DNA from: Aureimonas sp. ME7
GTDB taxonomy: Bacteria; Pseudomonadota; Alphaproteobacteria; Rhizobiales; Rhizobiaceae
NCBI RefSeq assembly: GCF_903970965.1
Contig: NZ_CAJCKW010000008.1
Coordinates: 175,027-239,026, forward strand
Direction: 5' to 3'
Length of the DNA stretch: 64,000 nt
The notes beneath the pieces were generated by a model. It had not been told where the DNA came from and searched no databases. It was given only the letters and a program-made list of their open reading frames with translations. This document shows positions 35,396 to 44,506 of the stretch, piece by piece. How positions within the stretch are numbered: the first letter of the stretch is position 1; each line of letters starts with the position of its first letter. The translations under genes and the position numbers were made by a program.

Positions 35396-37384
35396 TCACC
35401 CTACGGGAACGGCGGCTTCCACTCGGGTCTCGTCAGTAACGTTCGGTGGCGCCGGGGTTTCGGGAGGGGGAACCACCGTCCGCTGGCTCGACATGTCGAG
35501 CGCGGCGGCGAGCGCGCCGTTCAGCGTGGTGACGAGCGCATCGGCATGGACGCGGCGCTTGAGCTCCTGGAGCATGGCCGGGTCGCGCTGGCGCCAGATG
35601 CCGATCAGGATGCGCGCCTTGGGCGCGATGCGGTGGACGCGCCGCACGGCCTGGCGCAGGTGCACGGTGGAAAGAGGCTCGACGAAGGACAGGCAGACGA
35701 GAGCGACGCCTTCCGCCTCCCGCGCGCTCGGCGGATTCTTCTGAAGGTCCGAAAGATTGACGGCCTCGGCCCCCAGCCCGTGGCGGGTCAGCACCTGCGC
35801 CAGCATCGCGGTCACCGCGCCGTCGAGGGCGTTGAAGCCGGCGATGCAGACCACCGGCCGGTCGCCCTGCCATTCGGGGCTCAGATCCTCGCGCCGCTGG
35901 ATCTTGCGCGTCACCTCCTGGTCGGGGCCGGCGGCATCGACCGCGGCCGCCGCTTCCGCCGTCAGGTTCTTCTTGCCGCGCTTAGGGTTCGAAGAGGTGC
36001 GTACCTTGCCGAGCGTGTCGACCAGTTCGAAGGTCGAGCCCTGGAGTGTTTGGAGGCGTTCGCCCTGGACCGCGAAACGCGCGACGTCCTCGTGCGCGAT
36101 GCGCAGGCCCTCCAGCGCCACCTCGTCGTAATAGGTGGCGAGCTCGCGCTCGCGCAGGAACTCGCGCGCCTGGTCGTAGGCCTCACGCGGAGCACCGGCG
36201 AGCATGCGTTGGTAGAAGATCTGCGCTGGCGACAGGGCGGGGCGATCCCCAAACATGACGTCGATGAACGCGAGGCGCGGCACGTGCCGGCCCATCACCA
36301 CGAGGCAGATCGTCAGGGGTGTGGCGAGGATCAGCCCGACCGGGCCCCAAAGAAGCGCCCAAACCGTGGCGGCCAGGAGGATGGCGACCGGCGAAAGCCC
36401 CGTGGAATGGCCGTAGAGAACCGGCTCCACCACGTTGGACAGGACTGCCTCGGCGCCGAGATAGAGAACGGCCGTCCAGATGACCATGGACCAGCCGGGA
36501 TCCACCGCGAAGGCAAGTAGCATGGGCAAGCCGGCGCCGACGATGCCCCCGACATAGGGAATGAAGCGTAGGATACCGCCAAGAATTCCCCAGAGCGCCG
36601 GGCTCGGCACCCCCAGAAGCCAGAGGCCGACGGCCGTCATCGCGCCGAAGGCGGCGTTCACGCCGAGCTGGAATAGAAGGAGCTTCGACAGGCGCTTGGC
36701 CGCATCGTCGATCGCGGCGGTGGTCTGCTGCAGATCGTCGGTGCCGGCGAGGCGGATGAAGCGGTTCCGCAGGTCCTCGCGCTGGAGGAGGATGAAAATC
36801 GCGAAGATGATCACGACGCCGAAGGTCGCGAGCGGCTGGAGGAGGGGCAGGGCGATCGCGCTGATCGTACCGAGGATCGAGCTGTCGTTTTCGACCGTCA
36901 CCGGGATCGGGCGGCGCGGGGCCGACCCGTTCTCGCCGTCGCCCTCCGAGCCGGAGGCCATGGACTGGATGTCGGCCGCCATCTCCTCCAGCGCGACGGC
37001 CGCGCGGCTGAAGGGACCGTTGCCCGTCGCCTGCGCGGAGGCCGAAAGCGACTCGAGCTTCTGCTGCACAGTGTTGCGATAGGAGGGGATCTCGCCGACG
37101 AGCGAGGTGACCTGCGTCGCGATCACGAAGCCGAGCGCGACGATGACCACCGTCGCGGCCAGGATGGCGCCGCTGATCGCCAGCATGCGCGGGACCTGCA
37201 GGCGCTGAAGCCCGATCACGATGGGCGCCAGGATGAAGGCGAGAAGGATCCCGAGCGCGAAGGGCACGAAGATTTCGCGTCCGAGCGTCAGGATCGAGGC
37301 CACCGTCAGGATCAGGACGCTGACGGCGAGCGCGGTGAACAGGGGAATGGCGCGGCGCAGAAGCTGCGATGTGACGATATCCAA
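35396..37384 (-). CDS. AI-2E family transporter with additional C-terminal domain
   Basis: 662 residues. The first ~370 residues are an AI-2E (DUF20/PerM) permease with about eight membrane helices, starting PLFTALAVSVLILTVASILT and including the conserved LWGILGGILRFIPYVGGIVG. Members export or move small molecules or act as ion antiporters; AI-2 transport is proven for few. After a charged linker (GKKNLTAEAAAAVDAA), residues about 530-650 form a soluble alpha/beta domain (RPVVCIAGFNALDGAVTAML, AEGVALVCLSFVEPLSTVHL). It resembles a Rossmann/B12-binding-like fold without the cobalamin DxHxxG motif. Canonical AI-2E proteins end near 350-380 residues, so the tail is an extension. Monocistronic. 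Confidence 0.85.
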   Translation of the reverse strand: MDIVTSQLLRRAIPLFTALAVSVLILTVASILTLGREIFVPFALGILLAFILAPIVIGLQRLQVPRMLAISGAILAATVVIVALGFVIATQVTSLVGEIPSYRNTVQQKLESLSASAQATGNGPFSRAAVALEEMAADIQSMASGSEGDGENGSAPRRPIPVTVENDSSILGTISAIALPLLQPLATFGVVIIFAIFILLQREDLRNRFIRLAGTDDLQQTTAAIDDAAKRLSKLLLFQLGVNAAFGAMTAVGLWLLGVPSPALWGILGGILRFIPYVGGIVGAGLPMLLAFAVDPGWSMVIWTAVLYLGAEAVLSNVVEPVLYGHSTGLSPVAILLAATVWALLWGPVGLILATPLTICLVVMGRHVPRLAFIDVMFGDRPALSPAQIFYQRMLAGAPREAYDQAREFLRERELATYYDEVALEGLRIAHEDVARFAVQGERLQTLQGSTFELVDTLGKVRTSSNPKRGKKNLTAEAAAAVDAAGPDQEVTRKIQRREDLSPEWQGDRPVVCIAGFNALDGAVTAMLAQVLTRHGLGAEAVNLSDLQKNPPSAREAEGVALVCLSFVEPLSTVHLRQAVRRVHRIAPKARILIGIWRQRDPAMLQELKRRVHADALVTTLNGALAAALDMSSQRTVVPPPETPAPPNVTDETRVEAAVPVG

Positions 37385-37596
37385 CGCGCGAACACTCCCC
37401 GAGGCGGCGTGACGCGCCGCTCAACTGGGCTAGAAGCGCCGATCCGTGCCGCCGGTTCCTCGCGCGGGAAAAGATTGATGGCGATCCAACGGGCATGCGC
37501 CGCGCGCATGGCTGCCGCCCTGATTCGTCGCTTCAACTCACACGGGCAAGCGCCCATCTTCCAGTCATCGAAGTTTCAACGCGAAGGAAGACGATC

Positions 37597-37776
37597 ATGA
37601 GCCCCCGCAACAACCGCATGCGCAATTTCGGCGAGCGGATCCGCAACTTCACCGAAGTGTTCGGTGCAGCAGCGACGTGCGCGGCGGCGGCTGAAGCTGG
37701 TCGTCGTCCGTCCCGTCAGGCCCTCAAGACGATCGGCATCGATCCGAACGCGTTCTACGGCATCAAGGTCGACTGA
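37597..37776 (+). CDS. Small conserved-type basic protein of unknown function
   Basis: 59-residue reading frame from ATG 37597 with GGAAG 7 bases upstream and a strong terminator just after the stop. The sequence is basic and Arg/Asn-rich at the start (MSPRNNRMRNFGERIRNFTE), then alanine-rich (VFGAAATCAAAAEAGRRPSR), ending LKTIGIDPNAFYGIKVD. The 'AAxxAGRRPxxxxLxxLGID' pattern resembles small proteins widespread in Rhizobiales, some near DUF1127, but I cannot name a family. The complete gene unit (ribosome site, frame, terminator) supports it being real. It is divergent from the AI-2E gene. Confidence 0.7.
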   Translation: MSPRNNRMRNFGERIRNFTEVFGAAATCAAAAEAGRRPSRQALKTIGIDPNAFYGIKVD

Positions 37777-37796
37777 GTTCGGGCATTCCCGACGTT

Positions 37797-37835
37797 TAAA
37801 AAAAAGGGCGGCTCCAACGGGGCCGCCCTTTTTCG
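37797..37835. terminator. Bidirectional terminator between the small protein gene and tctA
   Basis: AAAAAAAAGGGCGGC-TCCAACGGG-GCCGCCCTTTTT is a perfect GC stem with A and T runs on both sides. It serves the forward small gene and the convergent minus-strand tctA, whose stop is 12 bases beyond. Confidence 0.95.
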
Positions 37836-37846
37836 TGGACTTTCGA

Positions 37847-39457
37847 TCAATCCTCGTCGGACGCCATCTGCGCCAGAAGCTTGCCGCGACCGCGCGCGCG
37901 CAGGATCATCGGAACCACCAGCGCCAGAACCGCAAGCGCGAGAAGCGCGACCGCCAGCGGGGAATGGACGAGCGCGCTCGGGTCGCCCTGGCTGATCGCG
38001 AGCGCCCGGCGCAGCTGCTGCTCCGCCATGGGGCCGAGGATCAGGCCGACGACCACGGGGGCGATCGGATAGCCGAAGCGGCGCAGCACGTAGCCGAGAA
38101 GGCCGAACAGGAGCAGCATGCCGAGTTCGACGGCCGAGGGGTTGGCGCCGATGCAGCCGAGCGTGGCGAACACGAGGATGCCGGCATAGAGCCACGGACG
38201 CGGGATCGTCAGAAGGCGAACCCACAGCCCGATTAGCGGCAGGTTCAGCACCACCAGCATCAGGTTGGCGATCAGAAGGCTGGCGACGAGACCCCAGACG
38301 ATCTGGGGCGAGGTGATGAAGAGGAGCGGCCCCGGCTGGAGCCCGAACTGCTGGAACGCGGCCAGCATGATCGCGGCGGTCGCCGAGGTCGGCAGGCCGA
38401 GCGTCAGGAGCGGCACCAGCGTTCCGGCAGCCGAGGCGTTGTTGGCCGCTTCCGGACCGGCGACGCCCTCGATCGCGCCGTGGCCGAACTCTTCGGGGTG
38501 CTTGGTGAGGTTCTTTTCCAAGGAATAGGACAGGAACGTGCCGATCTCGGCGCCGCCCGCCGGCATCGCGCCGATCGGGAAGCCGACCGCGGTTCCGCGC
38601 AGCCAAGGCTTCCAGGAGCGCTTCCAGTCCTCCTTGGTCATCCAGAGCGAGCCCTTCACGGCCTCGATCGCGTCCGGCGTTCGGCTGGCGGCGGCCGCCA
38701 CCACGAGGCATTCGCCGATGGCAAAGAGCGCGACCGCCAGCGTCGTCACCTCGATGCCGTCCAGAAGATTGGCCGAGATCGAGCCGAAGAAGCCGGCGAG
38801 CGCCGCCCAAAGGCCGGCGAAGGACGAGGATGGATCGGCGGCGAGCCCCTGGAAGGCTTGAGCGATCGGGGTCAGCGTCAGGCGGGCTTGGCCGGTCTGA
38901 AGGTCGATGCCGACGAGGCCGAGTGTCAGGCCGATGACGAGGGCGCTGAGGCCGCGCAGCGCTGAATCGCCGAAGGCGGCCGAGACGGTGACGAAGGCGA
39001 GGATCATCAGCGCGAAATATTCGGCTGGCCCGAAGGACAGGGCGAAGGACACGATCACCGGGGCCAGGAACGCAAGGCCGAGCGTCGCGATCAGGCCTGC
39101 GATGAAGGAGCCGATGGCCGCGGTCGCCAGCGCCGGGCCGCCGCGCCCCTTACGCGCCATCTTGTTGCCTTCCAGCGCCGTGATGATCGAGGCGCTTTCG
39201 CCCGGCGTGTTAAGCAGGATCGAGGTCGTCGATCCGCCGTACATGCCGCCGTAGTAGATGCCCGCGAACATGATCAGCGAGCCGGCGGCGTCGAGCTGGT
39301 AGGTCACCGGCAGGAGCAGCGCCACGGTGAGCGCCGGGCCGATGCCGGGCAGAACGCCGACGGCGGTGCCGAGCGTCACGCCGATCAGGGCGTAGAGAAG
39401 GTTCATCGGCTGGGCGGCAACCACCAGGCCTTGGCCGAGAAGGGCGAACGTATCCAT
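37847..39457 (-). CDS. tctA: Tripartite tricarboxylate transporter large permease TctA
   Basis: 536-residue membrane protein with about 12 helices, the large permease of a TTT-family importer for di-/tricarboxylates driven by ion gradients. Family phrases include [40 protein letters not shown] and the second-half repeat [20 protein letters not shown]. Both halves carry the conserved Pro/Gly-rich ligand loop. The last gene of the cluster, 137 bases downstream of tctB. Confidence 0.95.
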   Translation of the reverse strand: MDTFALLGQGLVVAAQPMNLLYALIGVTLGTAVGVLPGIGPALTVALLLPVTYQLDAAGSLIMFAGIYYGGMYGGSTTSILLNTPGESASIITALEGNKMARKGRGGPALATAAIGSFIAGLIATLGLAFLAPVIVSFALSFGPAEYFALMILAFVTVSAAFGDSALRGLSALVIGLTLGLVGIDLQTGQARLTLTPIAQAFQGLAADPSSSFAGLWAALAGFFGSISANLLDGIEVTTLAVALFAIGECLVVAAAASRTPDAIEAVKGSLWMTKEDWKRSWKPWLRGTAVGFPIGAMPAGGAEIGTFLSYSLEKNLTKHPEEFGHGAIEGVAGPEAANNASAAGTLVPLLTLGLPTSATAAIMLAAFQQFGLQPGPLLFITSPQIVWGLVASLLIANLMLVVLNLPLIGLWVRLLTIPRPWLYAGILVFATLGCIGANPSAVELGMLLLFGLLGYVLRRFGYPIAPVVVGLILGPMAEQQLRRALAISQGDPSALVHSPLAVALLALAVLALVVPMILRARGRGKLLAQMASDED

Positions 39458-39594
39458 CGCGCAAGATCCGCGTCAAAACTGGCGCGGCGGAGCGAACCCC
39501 AGCGGCGCGAGAAGGGTATGGGCCTCCGGCGCGCGGAGGTTTCAGATCATAGGTTCGAGCCCGGCGAAGCGCCGGCGCCCGAGACCGAAGCCGC

Positions 39595-40083
39595 TCAGCC
39601 GAACAGGCGCTCCAGCGGCCCAGCCGGCAGGGCGAGGTTCAGGACCTTGGTGAACATCAGCCAGATCGCGAGGCTGAGGAGAATGCCGACCGGGATCGAC
39701 ACATAGAGCTTCCGCTTGCCGAAGGCGCGTGCCGTCGCGGCGAAGAGAAGGCCCGTCGCGATGGAAAAGCCGGCCGTCGTCAGAAGCAGGAGCTGCGCCG
39801 CCAGGCCGCCAACGATCCAGACGATGGGCGCGAACTCGTCGTGGTCCCGCTCGGGAAAGCGGCCGCGCCAGGCTTCGATCGCCGTCCACACGGCAAGGCC
39901 CACCAGCGCCAGGCCGATCAGCGTCGGGAAGGTTCCCGGACCGATGCGCTCGTAGGCACCGCCGCTGATGGCGCGTGCGTCCCACAGAACGAGGAGGCCG
40001 AGGATCCCGAGGCCTGCCCCGATCGCCAGCGCCGCCCGATCGGGGCGGCGCTCGGCCGGTGCCGTATCCGAACGATCGGACAT
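39595..40083 (-). CDS. tctB: Tripartite tricarboxylate transporter small permease TctB
   Basis: 162-residue four-helix membrane protein (DUF1468/TctB). Helices begin at AALAIGAGLGILGLLVLWDA, then FPTLIGLALVGLAVWTAIEA, IVGGLAAQLLLLTTAGFSIA and VSIPVGILLSLAIWLMFTKV. The start ATG shares one base with the stop of tctC (TAATG), showing coupling. Confidence 0.9.
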   Translation of the reverse strand: MSDRSDTAPAERRPDRAALAIGAGLGILGLLVLWDARAISGGAYERIGPGTFPTLIGLALVGLAVWTAIEAWRGRFPERDHDEFAPIVWIVGGLAAQLLLLTTAGFSIATGLLFAATARAFGKRKLYVSIPVGILLSLAIWLMFTKVLNLALPAGPLERLFG

Positions 40084-41033
40084 TACTGGACGAGGCCGAT
40101 CGCGGTCAGGACTTCGCGCGTGTCCGTGATGTTCTTGGCAAGCTCGGTCTTGAACTCGTCGCCGGCCAGGAACGTGTCCTGCCAGTTATTGCGCTCCAGG
40201 ACCGCCTTCCATTCCGGCGTCTGGACCATCTTGCCGAGATTGTCGGTGATGGCGGCGGTCTGCTCGGCCGAGATGCCCGGAGCGGCCGCGACCATGCGCC
40301 AGTTCTGAAGCTCCATGTCGAGGCCGGCTTCCTTCAGCGTCGGCGCCTCGGAGCCCGGAACGCGCTCCGCGCCGGTGGTGGCCAGAAGGCGCAGCGTGCC
40401 CGCCTTCACCTGGGACTCGAACTCGCCGTAGCCCGAGATGCCGGCCGCGACCTGCTGGCCGAGAATGGCCGCCAGCGCCTCGCCGCCGCCCGAGAAGGCG
40501 ATGTAGTTGATCTTCTTCGGATCGACGCCGCCCGCCTGCGCCAGAAGGCCGGCCGCGATGTGATCGGTGCCGCCCGCCGAGCCGCCGGCAATGGCGACCG
40601 CGCCGGGATTTTCCTTCATGGCGGCGACGAGGTCGGCGATCGTCTGGTAGGGCGAGGAGGCAGGCACCACGATCGCCTCGTCCTCACCGGTCAGGCGCGC
40701 GATGGGCGTGACCTGATCGAGGGTGACGGGCGACTTGTTGGTGAGGATCGCGCCGACCATCACGTAGCCGCCGACGAGCAGCGCGTTCGGGTTGCCGGAC
40801 TTGGAGGACACGAACTGGGCGAGGCCGATCGTGCCGCCGGCGCCCGGAACGTTGACGACCTGGACGTTGCTGGCCAGACCCGATTCCTGCAGCGTGTTCT
40901 GCATGGCGCGGGCGGTCTGGTCCCAGCCGCCGCCCGGCGAGGCGGGCGCGATGATCTCGTAGGCCGGCGCCTGCGCAAAGGCGCTGGTGGAAACGAGAAG
41001 GGCCGCAAGGGCGCCCAAAAGCATGGTCTTCAT
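40083..41033 (-). CDS. tctC: Tripartite tricarboxylate transporter substrate-binding protein TctC
   Basis: 316-residue periplasmic binding protein (BugT/TctC family). The signal peptide is [20 protein letters not shown]. Family motifs include [19 protein letters not shown] near the mature N-terminus, [15 protein letters not shown] and [20 protein letters not shown]. The ligand is an organic carboxylate but cannot be specified. It lies 198 bases after the stop of the kinase/binding-protein fusion in the same direction, so a separate promoter for tctCBA controlled by the upstream TctD-like regulator is likely. Confidence 0.94.
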   Translation of the reverse strand: MKTMLLGALAALLVSTSAFAQAPAYEIIAPASPGGGWDQTARAMQNTLQESGLASNVQVVNVPGAGGTIGLAQFVSSKSGNPNALLVGGYVMVGAILTNKSPVTLDQVTPIARLTGEDEAIVVPASSPYQTIADLVAAMKENPGAVAIAGGSAGGTDHIAAGLLAQAGGVDPKKINYIAFSGGGEALAAILGQQVAAGISGYGEFESQVKAGTLRLLATTGAERVPGSEAPTLKEAGLDMELQNWRMVAAAPGISAEQTAAITDNLGKMVQTPEWKAVLERNNWQDTFLAGDEFKTELAKNITDTREVLTAIGLVQ

Positions 41034-41230
41034 CTGGAATGATCCTCCCGGAAGAATGGCACAAAGGTCGTCGATGCGGCCGTCTTGTCGGGAAGCGGAG
41101 TTCGGGCGAGCCGTCGATCGGCTCGAACCCTGGGCGGCCGACCCCTCCAGGCCCGCCGTTGCATGCGGTCGTCCTCAGCCTCCCCGGCCGTCTGGAAACA
41201 TCCTAACAAAGGGTTCCTGTCAAAAACCTG

Positions 41231-43684
41231 TCACTGCGGACGCACGATTTCGGACCAGGTTTCCAGGAAGCGCTCGCGGCGCTGCCGGTCGAGGCCGACG
41301 AGAAGCGAGGGGCTGAGCGGCACGGGCTGCACCGCCCCGCGACCGAGCGCGGCGATGCTCTCAGTCGTCCAGCGCCCGGGCGTGCCCGGGATTACGGCGC
41401 CGAGCGCGGCGGGACCGGCGAGGATCGCCTGGCCTTCGGGCGAGAGCGCGAAGTCCAGGAACGCCTCGCCGAGATCGGGGCGTTCGGCCTTGACCGGCAC
41501 GAACATCGAGCGCGTGAGAACCAGGACGTAGTCGTCCGGCACCACGATGCCGATGCGCGACCCGGCGTCGGCCCGGGCGAAGGCGTAGGAGCCGAGCACG
41601 TTGTAGCCGATCGCCAGATCCCCGCGCTCCACGCCGTCGAGAATTTCCGGGCTCGCGCCGCTGACGCGAACGCCCGCCCGCCCGAAGGCGCTGGTGAGGC
41701 GCCAGAAATAGGACGACACCGACTGGTCTTGGCTGGCCAGAAGATAGCCGACGCCCGATCGGCCGACATCGTAGGTCGCGACGCGGCCCGCGAGCCGCAC
41801 GGCCTGCCGCTCGAGGAGTTCGGCCAGCTCCAGATGGGAGCGCGGCACTTCCGCCTCCGACAGGATGTCGCGGTTGTAGACGATCACCGCCGGCTCGAAG
41901 GAAAACCCGTAGAGTTCGGAGCGCCACTGCGCCCAGCCCGGCAGCGAGCCGGCCGCGGCAGGCCGTACGGTTCGCGCGAAGCCGTCGTTGGCGAGCTTGA
42001 CCTGTAGATCGGGGGCCGAGCTCATCACGAGGTCGGGCGAGGGGTCGAGTCCCTTGACGAAGTCCTCGTAGATCCTGCGCGTTTCGCCTTCCACGTAGTC
42101 GACCCCAACATCCCCCCGCTTTGCCTGGAAGCCGCGCACGAGGTGGGAGAACAGGGCGGTATCCGTGGCGCCGAGGATGCGCAGCCGCGTGGCGTTCCCG
42201 CCGTCGGGCGCGGGATAGTGCGTTTCGCCCGCAAGAGCCACGGAGGAAAGACACGCCGCCACCGACACCACGGCGAGAAGGGCGAAAGCCCGCATTCCGG
42301 CGCCCCTCGCAACGGCTTTGGCGCGCGGCAGCTCGAGCCGTACGACGAGGCCGCCTCCCGGCCGGTCCTCCAGCGCGATCGCCCCGTGCATCGCCTCCAC
42401 CGCGCGCCGGACGATGGCCAGTCCCAAGCCCGATCCGTTGGTGCCGGCCGCCGCCGAGCCGCGCCGGAAGCGTTCGAACACGGCGGCGCGTTCGGGAAGC
42501 GGGATGCCCGGTCCCCGGTCGGCGACCTCGATGCGCAACGTCTCGACTCCGGCTTCGTGAACTTCGATCTCCACCTCCCCTCCCGAATAGGTCAGCGCGT
42601 TGTCCACGAGGTTGCGCAGCATCTCGCGCAGCACCACCCGGTCGGCCTGGAGCCGTTCGCCGGCAGCGGCCGAAGACATCACGACGTGGACCCTGTCGCC
42701 GAGGTCGGGGTCCAGCCGGCGTACCACCTCGGTCAGCACGGCTCCGATCGCGATCGCCTCGCCGGGTGCCGCCTCCAGCCGGTGCGAGATCGTCGCGTCC
42801 ATCAGAAGCTGGGACACGAGCTGGCTCGCCTGCACCGCCTCCTCGTGGATCCGCTCGACCTGCGCGCGCAGGGCCGCCGGCTCGCGTTCGCCCTTGGCGA
42901 CTTCGGCCTGGAGCCGGAGCGAGGCGAGCGGCGTGCGGATTTCGTGGGCAGCTTCCGCCACGAGGGCCTCCAGCCGCTCGCGCGCGGTGCGCAGGCGCTC
43001 CATGAAGCCGTTCAAGGCGCCGACGAGCTGGGCGACCTCGGAAGGGACGGGCAGGTCCACGGGGGCGAGATTTTCGGGCGCGCGCCCGCGCAGGTGGCGT
43101 TCGAGAACCAGGAGCGGGCGGACGGCGCGCCCGATCCCGAACCACAGAAGCACGAGCGCCAGCGGCGCGAGCGCCACCACGGGCAGGAGCGCGTTGCGGA
43201 AGATTTCGGCGGCCAGCGCGTCGCGCTCGCCGCGCGTTTCGGCGACCCGCACCGTCGCCCAGCCGGTGCCCGACCCAATGGACACGAGGCGACCGGCGCT
43301 GGCGACGCGCACCCGTTCCCCGCGATAGGCGACGTCCGCGAAGACCGGATCGACGTCGTCGGCCGGGGGGAGGCCCTCGGACAGGTCGGGATAGCCGGTG
43401 ACGTTGGCTCCGTCCGGCGCTTCCACCGCGTAGAAGATGCGGTCGCTGCCGGTGAACATGGCGAAGGAAGCAAGCGGCAGTTCCACCGTCACCTCGCCTT
43501 CCTCCAGCTGCACCGCGCCGGCGATGGTGAGGGCTGAGGCGGCCAGAAGCCGGTCGAAGGCGCGCTCGGACGCCCGCTCGGCATAATCGCGGATGAAGGC
43601 GACGAGGACGAGCGCCGCGAGCGCCAGGAGAACAGTCGCCGCGACCAGGATGCGCCGGCGGATGGAAACGGCCTCAGGCGCCAT
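41231..43684 (-). CDS. Sensor histidine kinase fused to a periplasmic ABC-type binding protein
   Basis: 817-residue single reading frame. The N-terminal half is a TctE-like kinase: helix 13-31, periplasmic sensor (about 35-165), helix 165-183, HAMP-like linker, phospho-acceptor His247 (EAAHEIRTPLASLRLQAEV), then N, G1 and G2 ATP boxes (LVDNALTY, DRGPGIP, GSGLGLAIV). After residue ~455 comes a hydrophobic segment (RAFALLAVVSVAACLSSVAL) and a family 1 (iron/AfuA-like) solute-binding domain to the end. The second part may also be made alone: ATG at 42293-42295 (Met464) has GAGGGG 8 bases upstream and begins a classic signal peptide, giving 354 residues. The start overlaps the regulator gene by 11 bases. 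It probably senses the substrate of tctCBA. Confidence 0.85.
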   Translation of the reverse strand: MAPEAVSIRRRILVAATVLLALAALVLVAFIRDYAERASERAFDRLLAASALTIAGAVQLEEGEVTVELPLASFAMFTGSDRIFYAVEAPDGANVTGYPDLSEGLPPADDVDPVFADVAYRGERVRVASAGRLVSIGSGTGWATVRVAETRGERDALAAEIFRNALLPVVALAPLALVLLWFGIGRAVRPLLVLERHLRGRAPENLAPVDLPVPSEVAQLVGALNGFMERLRTARERLEALVAEAAHEIRTPLASLRLQAEVAKGEREPAALRAQVERIHEEAVQASQLVSQLLMDATISHRLEAAPGEAIAIGAVLTEVVRRLDPDLGDRVHVVMSSAAAGERLQADRVVLREMLRNLVDNALTYSGGEVEIEVHEAGVETLRIEVADRGPGIPLPERAAVFERFRRGSAAAGTNGSGLGLAIVRRAVEAMHGAIALEDRPGGGLVVRLELPRAKAVARGAGMRAFALLAVVSVAACLSSVALAGETHYPAPDGGNATRLRILGATDTALFSHLVRGFQAKRGDVGVDYVEGETRRIYEDFVKGLDPSPDLVMSSAPDLQVKLANDGFARTVRPAAAGSLPGWAQWRSELYGFSFEPAVIVYNRDILSEAEVPRSHLELAELLERQAVRLAGRVATYDVGRSGVGYLLASQDQSVSSYFWRLTSAFGRAGVRVSGASPEILDGVERGDLAIGYNVLGSYAFARADAGSRIGIVVPDDYVLVLTRSMFVPVKAERPDLGEAFLDFALSPEGQAILAGPAALGAVIPGTPGRWTTESIAALGRGAVQPVPLSPSLLVGLDRQRRERFLETWSEIVRPQ

Positions 43685-44348
43685 CGCGAACCCGTGCGAG
43701 ATAGCCGGTGCCGCGCACCGTCACGATCTCGACGGCCGAGCGGTCGAGCTTGCGGCGCAGGCGCGAGACGTAGAGCTCCAGCGCGTTCACCGACACGGCT
43801 TCGTCGAAGGAAAAGAGCTGGCCCATCAGCTGCTCCTTCTGCACCACGACGCCCGGCTTCGAGAGGAGGATTTCGAGAAGCCGGAACTCGCGCCGCCCGA
43901 GGTCCACCGGGTCCGCTCCGATGCTCACCCCGTGGCCGGCCCAATCGACGCGCAGGTCGCCATAGGCGGACAGGCTCGTCGTCTGGCCTGCGCGCCGGCG
44001 CAGAAGGGCGCGAAGGCGCGCGTCCAGCTCGCGCAGGTCGAAGGGCTTGACCATGTAGTCGTCGGCGCCCTGGTCGAGGAGGCTCACCTTGTCGTCGATC
44101 TCGGAACGCGCCGTCATCACCAGAACGGGAACCGCGATCCGGGCGCGGCGAAGCTCGGAGATCACCCAGAGCCCGTCGCGTCCCGGCAGGGTGAGGTCGA
44201 GGATAACGGCGTCGAAGGCGTCGAGGCCGAAGGCTTCGAGCGCGTCCTCGCCGTTTCGCACCCACTCCACCGAATGGCCGGCCTGGCGCAGATGGCGGTT
44301 CACGGCGTCGCCGAGGCCTTCGTTGTCCTCCACCAGAAGCATGCGCAT
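43674..44348 (-). CDS. tctD: OmpR-family response regulator, TctD-like
   Basis: 224 residues. The receiver domain (1-115) has acidic EDN at 7-9, phospho-acceptor Asp51 (AVILDLTLPGRDGLW), MTARSE and Lys in YMVKPFDLREL. The C-terminal winged helix (about 130-220) ends VNALELYVSRLRRKLDRSAV followed by VRGTGY. It matches TctD/QseB-type regulators paired with TctE kinases. It overlaps the kinase-fusion start by 11 bases. It is divergent from the SAF-domain oxidoreductase across 158 bases and upstream of tctCBA, so it is the expected activator of this transport cluster. Confidence 0.92.
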   Translation of the reverse strand: MRMLLVEDNEGLGDAVNRHLRQAGHSVEWVRNGEDALEAFGLDAFDAVILDLTLPGRDGLWVISELRRARIAVPVLVMTARSEIDDKVSLLDQGADDYMVKPFDLRELDARLRALLRRRAGQTTSLSAYGDLRVDWAGHGVSIGADPVDLGRREFRLLEILLSKPGVVVQKEQLMGQLFSFDEAVSVNALELYVSRLRRKLDRSAVEIVTVRGTGYLARVRDGA

Positions 44349-44506
44349 GAAAAGGGCGGCCCCGCCGTCGATCGATCGGGTCCGAGCATAGGCATTCGCG
44401 CAAATGTTGGGAACCGGGCAGGAGGCACCCGGTGCCCGGAGAGGTTGATTCCGGCGCCCGTCTGCCTTTATCGCTCAGCGACCATTGCGAAAGGCCCCGG
44501 AAGCTC
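44349..44506. promoter_or_regulatory. Divergent control region between tctD and the SAF-domain oxidoreductase
   Basis: A 158-base gap between divergent starts. It should contain promoters for the tctD-kinase genes and for the oxidoreductase, and possibly the TctD binding site. I find no confident direct repeats or -35/-10 pairs by eye. Confidence 0.4.
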
